From JASFEQ01 sp050122535 (GTDB taxonomy: Bacteria; Desulfobacterota; DSM-4660; Desulfatiglandales; HGW-15), in the NCBI GenBank assembly GCA_050122535.1, contig JASFIT010000041.1:1-18344 (forward strand): 18,344 nucleotides of DNA. Direction: 5' to 3'. Below, piece after piece: positions 14,331 through 18,344 of the stretch. The position numbers were made by a program, and so were the translations under genes. The notes under the pieces are model-generated. The model saw only the letters and a list, made by a program, of their open reading frames with translations. It was not told where the DNA came from and did no database searches. How positions within the stretch are numbered: position 1 is the first letter of the stretch; every line of letters begins with the position of its first letter.

Positions 14331-14753
14331 CTACTCTTCCTTATATTTCTCGATGCTTTCCAGGACCCATTTTTCTACGGCCTCGGCTCCGCGGATCAAG
14401 AGACTCAATTCCCCTTTATCATCCGGCTTAATCTTATACATCCACCCTTGTCCGTAGCAGTCTTCATTGATCAACCCGGGGTCGGTCTCCAATTCCTCAT
14501 TCACAGCGACCAGTTCGCCGTTGACCGGGGCAAAGACCTTTCCCAACCACTTGCCCGATTCTATCTTGGCGAACTTCTTCCCCAATTTCAGGGTCTTCCC
14601 CTCATCAGGGAGTTGAACATAGACGATTTCTTCAGCCATTTTCTGGGCAAAATCATCCATGCCCATGGTCAAGACGTCTCCATCATCCCTCACCCAGAAA
14701 TGGTTCTCCTCATAGTAGAGTTCATCCGGCATATTGTATCCTTCGATTTCCAT
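14331..14753 (-). CDS. GcvH-like lipoyl carrier protein
   Basis: 140-residue single lipoyl-domain protein of the glycine cleavage H family. The hallmark H-x-W motif is at residues 18-20 (NHFWV), and the lipoyl lysine is Lys68 in IESGKWLGKVFAPVNGE, replacing the usual ESVK context. The C-terminal GQGWMYKIKP block is also typical. AAGGAGGGG precedes the ATG at 14753. It is encoded between two CCG Fe-S proteins, upstream of a lipoate ligase and downstream of an FAD 2-hydroxyacid dehydrogenase, with no gcvT, gcvP or lpd nearby. A role as a dedicated dithiol/disulfide carrier is therefore more likely than glycine cleavage. The lipoate-binding proteins of sulfur-oxidising Hdr systems are a precedent for such a carrier next to Hdr proteins. 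Confidence 0.85.
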   Translation of the reverse strand: MEIEGYNMPDELYYEENHFWVRDDGDVLTMGMDDFAQKMAEEIVYVQLPDEGKTLKLGKKFAKIESGKWLGKVFAPVNGELVAVNEELETDPGLINEDCYGQGWMYKIKPDDKGELSLLIRGAEAVEKWVLESIEKYKEE

Positions 14754-14780
14754 GCTTTCCCCTCCTTAATCTGCGTCAAT

Positions 14781-14806
14781 CGTCATTGGTCATTTGTCAT
14801 TTGTCG
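14781..14806. repeat. GTCATTGGTCATTTGTCATT-type short tandem repeat
   Basis: Three imperfect copies of a (G/C)TCATT(T/G)G unit lie in the 54-bp gap upstream of the lipoyl-protein gene. The same unit recurs at 15990-16022 and, inverted, at 16055-16084, so it flanks the CCG gene at 14808-15911 on both sides. Confidence 0.5.
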
Positions 14807-14807
14807 C

Positions 14808-15911
14808 TTACTCCGCCTCTTCCATCAATTCATTGATGAACTGGGTGGTGCTGTAGATCTTGAACTTCTGCTTACGCAGCTTGGCATTGGAAAGGTTGTG
14901 AACACAGGAATTGCACTCTGTGAGCACCACTTCGGCATCAATCTCTTCGGCCTCCACAAGCCTGCGTCGGGCCATGGCTATGGAGTTCTTGGCGTAGGCC
15001 CCTCGGACGCCTCCACCGGCACCACAACAAAGGGCATTGGCGTGGTGGTGAACCATTTCCACAAAGTTAGGGGCTATGTTCCTAATGGTCTCTCGGGGTT
15101 CTTCGTATATCCCGCAATGCCTTCCCAGATCGCAAGGGTCATGATAGGTGACCCTTTTGTCAGTCTTGACCTCCAAATCAAAATCTCTCAGGAACTGGCT
15201 CATGTGGACCACCTTGATCCCCTTTTCTCTGAGCGCCCCATACTGTGGTTTATTTTTGAAGGTTCGGAAACAATAGGGACACCCTGTAATAATGGTTTTG
15301 GCCCCGGTTGCTCGGATAAGGTCCATGTTTTTTTGGGCCAGGACTTCATTGATCTGATAACCCACATCTTCTAGCACGCCACTACAACAGACCTCATCGA
15401 TGAGCGTGTAGTCCACATGGAGGCGGTCAAGAAGATCCAGGGTACTCAGTGTGGCCTCATCTTCACGGTAAGATCCCACGCAACCGATGAAATAGACATT
15501 TTCCGCCTTTTTATTGCGCTCCCTTTCAAAATCCTCCGGCTCATCCTCCGCATAGATGTTGGAATGTTTTTTGAGCACTTCATTCATTCCTTTAAAAGCA
15601 GGATGGCACGAGCCAATATTAACCATGTCTTTTCGCGCCAGTTTGATGATCTCTGGGACCTTTACCCCTGACGGACAATCTTCAGTACAGCTCGCACAGG
15701 TCGTGCACTGAAACAGGCTTTCGATCAGTTCGTCACTCATGTCGATTTTTCCGTCCATCACTTCTTTAAGGACCAGCATCTTCCCGCGGGCATTCAGGGC
15801 AGGACGGAGGGTGGATCCGTAGACGGGACAAACCGCCTGACAAAAACCACAACGGGAACATTGCAGGATCTGTTCCCGATATTTCTTCTCAAAATCGTAC
15901 TTCGCTTCCAT
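14808..15911 (-). CDS. HdrD-like CCG Fe-S protein
   Basis: 367-residue protein with two 4Fe-4S motifs (Cys18, 21, 24, 28 and Cys69, 72, 75, 79) and two complete CCG domains: Cys144, Cys175-176, Cys211 and 214; then Cys260, Cys295-296, Cys333 and 336. Both fit the C-x(n)-CC-x(n)-CxxC rule of HdrB/HdrD, where the special 4Fe-4S clusters reduce or form disulfides. The ATG at 15911 is chosen because AGGAG lies about 8 nt upstream; an in-frame TTG at 15944 is less likely. It lies between the FAD dehydrogenase gene and the lipoyl-protein gene. With the NarI/HdrE-like membrane protein at the head of the operon, it may form an HdrDE-like pair. The actual electron donor and acceptor are inferred, not seen. 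Confidence 0.87.
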   Translation of the reverse strand: MEAKYDFEKKYREQILQCSRCGFCQAVCPVYGSTLRPALNARGKMLVLKEVMDGKIDMSDELIESLFQCTTCASCTEDCPSGVKVPEIIKLARKDMVNIGSCHPAFKGMNEVLKKHSNIYAEDEPEDFERERNKKAENVYFIGCVGSYREDEATLSTLDLLDRLHVDYTLIDEVCCSGVLEDVGYQINEVLAQKNMDLIRATGAKTIITGCPYCFRTFKNKPQYGALREKGIKVVHMSQFLRDFDLEVKTDKRVTYHDPCDLGRHCGIYEEPRETIRNIAPNFVEMVHHHANALCCGAGGGVRGAYAKNSIAMARRRLVEAEEIDAEVVLTECNSCVHNLSNAKLRKQKFKIYSTTQFINELMEEAE

Positions 15912-15989
15912 CTCATCTCTCCTAATCCGCATTAGCCCGGTCAAAAACTAATCAGTGAGAAAATCGTTCATAGCAGACTTATACGCACT

Positions 15990-16084
15990 CGTCATTGGTC
16001 ATTCGTCATTGGTCATTCGTTCAGGAAAAATCGATGTTCCATGAAGTATCTTCTACAAATGACAAGTGGCAAGTGGCAAATGAC
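15990..16084. repeat. TCATTGGTCATTCG tandem repeat and its inverted copy
   Basis: The plus strand carries CGTCATTGGTCATT twice in a row at 15990-16020, then at 16055-16084 CAAATGACAAGTGGCAAGTGGCAAATGAC, which resembles the complement of the same wording. The two parts could pair in RNA. The 172-bp gap between the GlcD-like and HdrD-like genes holds nothing else. Confidence 0.5.
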
Positions 16085-17463
16085 TAGATCTCCAAGGCCA
16101 TTTTGCCCGGATTTAGAATGTTATTCGGGTCCATCATCTTCTTGATACGTCGCATCACATCCATGGCCACGGCATCATGCTCCAGGGTCATGTAGGGCGC
16201 CTTTGAAAGACCAATACCATGCTCCCCCGTTAGGGTTCCTCCCAGGTCAATGGCCAGTTGAAAAAGGTCGGCACTGGCCGCTTCCATCCGTTCCACCTGC
16301 GCTGGGTCATATCCATCGTAAAGGATCTGGGGATGGAGGTTTCCATCTCCGGCATGGCCGAACGTGGCAATTTGGATGCTGTGTTTTTCAGCAATGGCTT
16401 CAACCCCCTTGAGCAGATCGGCAACCTTGGCCATAGGAACCGTTACGTCCTCAAGGACAAAATGGGTCTTGATCCTGGCCAGCACCGCATAGGCCGACTT
16501 TCTCGCCTGCCAGAGTTCCTCAGCCTCCTCTTCTGATGCGGCCTGTTTGACCTCTTTTGGGTTGTTCTCGTTAAAGACATCCATAACCTTCCGCATCTGA
16601 TAATCCGTCTCCTCCTTGGTATAGCCATCGGTTTCCGCGAGTAGCATGGCATCCACTTCAGGGAGGTTCAGCTCCGTATTCTGATTAATGGCTAAAATGG
16701 TCTGTCTTCCCAGGATTTCCAACACGCTTGGTATAATGCCACTGTACATGATCTGGCTGACGGCCCGACCCGCATCCGCTAGATCCTCGAAGGTGGCCAT
16801 GGCCGTACTGGTCGCAGTGGGTCTTGGGTTAATTTTGAGTGTAATCTCCGTGACCACCCCCAGGGTCCCTTCCGAGCCCACAAAAAGTCGCGTCAAATCA
16901 TAACCGGAAACACTCTTCATGGCCTTGGATCCGGTCCTCATGATCCGGCCCTCTGGCAAGACCACCTGGAGCCCCAGAACATAATCTCTGGTCGTCCCAT
17001 ACTTGGCCCCTTTGACGCCACCGGCGTTGGTCGCCACATTGCCTCCTAAAGTGGCCACCTTTCCGCTGGCTGGATCAGGAGGAAAGAAAAAACCGTCCGG
17101 GGCCAGGGCCTTTTCTAATTCCGCATAAACCACACCTGGCTGGACTATGGCCAGACGGTCCTCAATGCTGATCTTGAGGATCTTGTTCATGTGACTCAAA
17201 TCCAGGACAATGCCTCCCCTGGCCGGCACGGCCATGCCGGAAAGGCCGGTCCCCGCACCTCTTGGTATTACTGGAATCCCTTTGCCATTGGCCAGTTTCA
17301 TGATTTCTGAGACCTGTTCTGTGTTCTCTGCCCATACTCCGCAGGAAGGCCTATGACTATGCTCCGATGCATCATATGAATAGGAGACCATATCGATTAG
17401 GCTGTCCGTGTAATTCTTTTCTCCCACAATATGGATCAGGGACTCTTTGATATCTTTGTCCAT
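16084..17463 (-). CDS. GlcD-like FAD-linked 2-hydroxyacid dehydrogenase
   Basis: 459-residue flavoprotein of the GlcD / D-lactate dehydrogenase / D-2-hydroxyglutarate dehydrogenase family. Motifs: PRGAGTGLSG at 67-76, PPDPASGKVATLGGN at 128-142, VSGYDLTRLFVGSEGTLG at 185-202, GHAGDGNLHP at 369-378 and GEHGIGLS at 413-420, ending DPNNILNPGK. AGGAG lies upstream of the ATG at 17463. It follows the NarI/HdrE-like gene by 88 bp and precedes an HdrD-like gene. It is a paralogue of the protein at 3020-4396, but here the partners are two CCG proteins, a lipoyl protein and a cytochrome b instead of GlcE. Lactate, glycolate and 2-hydroxyglutarate are all possible substrates. Confidence 0.9.
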   Translation of the reverse strand: MDKDIKESLIHIVGEKNYTDSLIDMVSYSYDASEHSHRPSCGVWAENTEQVSEIMKLANGKGIPVIPRGAGTGLSGMAVPARGGIVLDLSHMNKILKISIEDRLAIVQPGVVYAELEKALAPDGFFFPPDPASGKVATLGGNVATNAGGVKGAKYGTTRDYVLGLQVVLPEGRIMRTGSKAMKSVSGYDLTRLFVGSEGTLGVVTEITLKINPRPTATSTAMATFEDLADAGRAVSQIMYSGIIPSVLEILGRQTILAINQNTELNLPEVDAMLLAETDGYTKEETDYQMRKVMDVFNENNPKEVKQAASEEEAEELWQARKSAYAVLARIKTHFVLEDVTVPMAKVADLLKGVEAIAEKHSIQIATFGHAGDGNLHPQILYDGYDPAQVERMEAASADLFQLAIDLGGTLTGEHGIGLSKAPYMTLEHDAVAMDVMRRIKKMMDPNNILNPGKMALEI

Positions 17464-17493
17464 GATATACTCCTATGTATTCTATACCACTCC

Positions 17494-17508
17494 GCTATAA
17501 TATATAGC
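17494..17508. promoter_or_regulatory. Short AT-rich perfect dyad upstream of the GlcD-like gene
   Basis: GCTATA and its complement TATAGC flank a 3-base centre, about 30 nt before the start codon. TATAAT-like wording inside could be a -10, but no fitting -35 was found. It may be an operator, an intra-operon processing hairpin, or chance. Confidence 0.25.
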
Positions 17509-17551
17509 AATCACAATCTTAGGGTTCCCCTGTTGGTGTTTACGTCATGCC

Positions 17552-18344
17552 CTACCCATGGCCACGTTCGGAAATAGCATTCATGACCAGGACCACAGGT
17601 GCCATGATGATGTGAAATAGACGGCTGAAGGGCAAATAGGCCAAAAAGGCCCCAGTCAGGATAGCGTGGATGTACCAAATATATCCGTAGACCTCAGTCA
17701 GGCCGGAAGCGTCTAAGAACAAGAGACTGAGGCCGTAGCCCACAAAGGCCCATTGCGCATCTCCTGGAGCGCCTGTCATGGCAATCCTTACGCCTTCCAT
17801 AACATAACCTATGATCACAATGCCCGCCAGGAGTCCTAAGGCCAGATAATCTTGTCTGGGCAGACCGGGAAGATGGTCGGACCGTTTCAAAAGCCCACGA
17901 ATCACCGCCAAGGTGACACCAAAGAGGACCATGATCCCCGTGAGATCAAAGAGCAATGCGGTGCTCGCATGGTTCTTATCGATCATGGCCCAGACCCAGG
18001 GCCATTCGGGCTTCCAAAGCGAGGCAAGAAGGGCCACAAGGCCCCAAGCAAACCGGAACACGAAGGGGAGAAAGATGAGACTGTGGATGAACCAGCGCGT
18101 TTTAGACTGTCTGTAAAGCCTCCCCTGAAGGAGCACGTCCAGAATCATTGCCTTGATAATCAAAGCGATCTTAAGGGAGAAAATGGCCATGAAGGCATCG
18201 CGCAACAGCTTCAAGACTTTGTAAAAGGGATTCAGACTACCTTCGCCGGGCAGCGACCCTGTCAGCCACACGGAAAAGCTCATGACCAAACCAATCAAAA
18301 AGAGGATCAGGGCAATGATCGTGACCGTATCACCCACGGAAAAG
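17552..18344 (-). CDS. NarI/HdrE-like membrane cytochrome b subunit (5' end outside the window)
   Basis: About 260 residues are visible, with six hydrophobic stretches near residues 4-27, 45-70, 83-107, 125-150, 162-186 and 216-250. Histidines lie in or near them at 85, 123, 224 and 242 (numbered from the GTG at 18337). That pattern fits the NarI/DsrM/HdrE group of di-heme cytochrome b subunits, which exchange electrons between membrane quinones and Fe-S partners. The frame stays open past the GTG to the window edge (Ser and Phe codons precede it) and no Shine-Dalgarno sequence is visible within 7 nt, so the true start is probably beyond 18344. It is the first visible gene of the GlcD-HdrD-lipoyl protein-CCG-LplA run, giving that set a membrane outlet. 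Heme binding is inferred. Confidence 0.75.
   Translation of the reverse strand, partial: FSVGDTVTIIALILFLIGLVMSFSVWLTGSLPGEGSLNPFYKVLKLLRDAFMAIFSLKIALIIKAMILDVLLQGRLYRQSKTRWFIHSLIFLPFVFRFAWGLVALLASLWKPEWPWVWAMIDKNHASTALLFDLTGIMVLFGVTLAVIRGLLKRSDHLPGLPRQDYLALGLLAGIVIIGYVMEGVRIAMTGAPGDAQWAFVGYGLSLLFLDASGLTEVYGYIWYIHAILTGAFLAYLPFSRLFHIIMAPVVLVMNAISERGHG

Noticed and set aside
14331..14753. Glycine cleavage system H protein acting in glycine degradation
   Set aside because: No gcvT, gcvP or lpd is nearby, the lipoyl-lysine context is atypical, and the neighbours are Hdr-type redox proteins. Called GcvH-like only.
14265..15374. Long plus-strand open frame (369 codons) opposite the lipoyl-protein and HdrD-like genes
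   Set aside because: It is antisense to two genes with clear motifs and Shine-Dalgarno sites, crosses their intergenic repeat, and its product has no recognisable domain.
15990..16084. CRISPR array
   Set aside because: The repeat units are about 7-14 nt, degenerate and adjacent, with no regular spacers and no cas genes.

Overview
The window (about 18.3 kb, moderate GC) most resembles a chromosomal segment of an anaerobic Desulfobacterota (former Deltaproteobacteria) bacterium, probably a sulfate reducer or syntroph. This is inferred from the many CCG-domain (HdrD/GlcF-type) Fe-S proteins, a NarI/HdrE-like cytochrome b, a probable selenoprotein, and AT-mixed intergenic repeat debris of a kind I associate with that group. 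No species can be named.

Layout. (1) 89-5671, minus strand: a glycolate/2-hydroxyacid oxidation operon read as class V aminotransferase (alanine/serine-glyoxylate type), GlcD-like, GlcE-like, GlcF-like. It has a near-consensus sigma70 promoter at 5871-5899 and a roughly 190-nt leader that can fold. The 302-bp gap between glcD and glcE is filled with repeat-derived palindromes. (2) 5929-6468, minus strand: a 179-codon CueP-like periplasmic copper protein interrupted by one in-frame TGA that falls exactly where the family has its first conserved Cys. A hairpin with bacterial SECIS geometry follows, so I read it as a selenocysteine-containing CueP. (3) 6695-7597, plus strand: a radical SAM protein with a consensus promoter, its stop codon abutting a 125-bp MITE-like inverted-repeat element. 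(4) 7826-9118, plus strand: an iron alcohol dehydrogenase of the hydroxyacid-oxoacid transhydrogenase type. It converges on (5) 9159-10694, minus strand, an unusually long FabH-like ketosynthase with its own promoter. (6) 11026-11727, minus strand: a SYLF (Ysc84) lipoprotein followed by a strong hairpin. (7) 11890-18344, minus strand: six genes read as NarI/HdrE-like cytochrome b (running off the window), GlcD-like flavoprotein, HdrD-like CCG protein, GcvH-like lipoyl protein, second CCG protein, and lipoate-protein ligase.

How they may work together. Regions 1 and 7 are two parallel modules that oxidise a 2-hydroxyacid through an FAD enzyme and pass electrons to CCG Fe-S proteins. Region 7 adds a membrane cytochrome b plus a lipoyl carrier protein and its dedicated ligase, without any glycine-cleavage genes. 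Because CCG/Hdr proteins act on disulfides, the lipoyl group may be the redox partner of the HdrD-like proteins. The two strongest leads are the selenocysteine CueP and this lipoyl-HdrD-flavoprotein-cytochrome module. No tRNA, rRNA, CRISPR array, integrase or transposase gene was seen.
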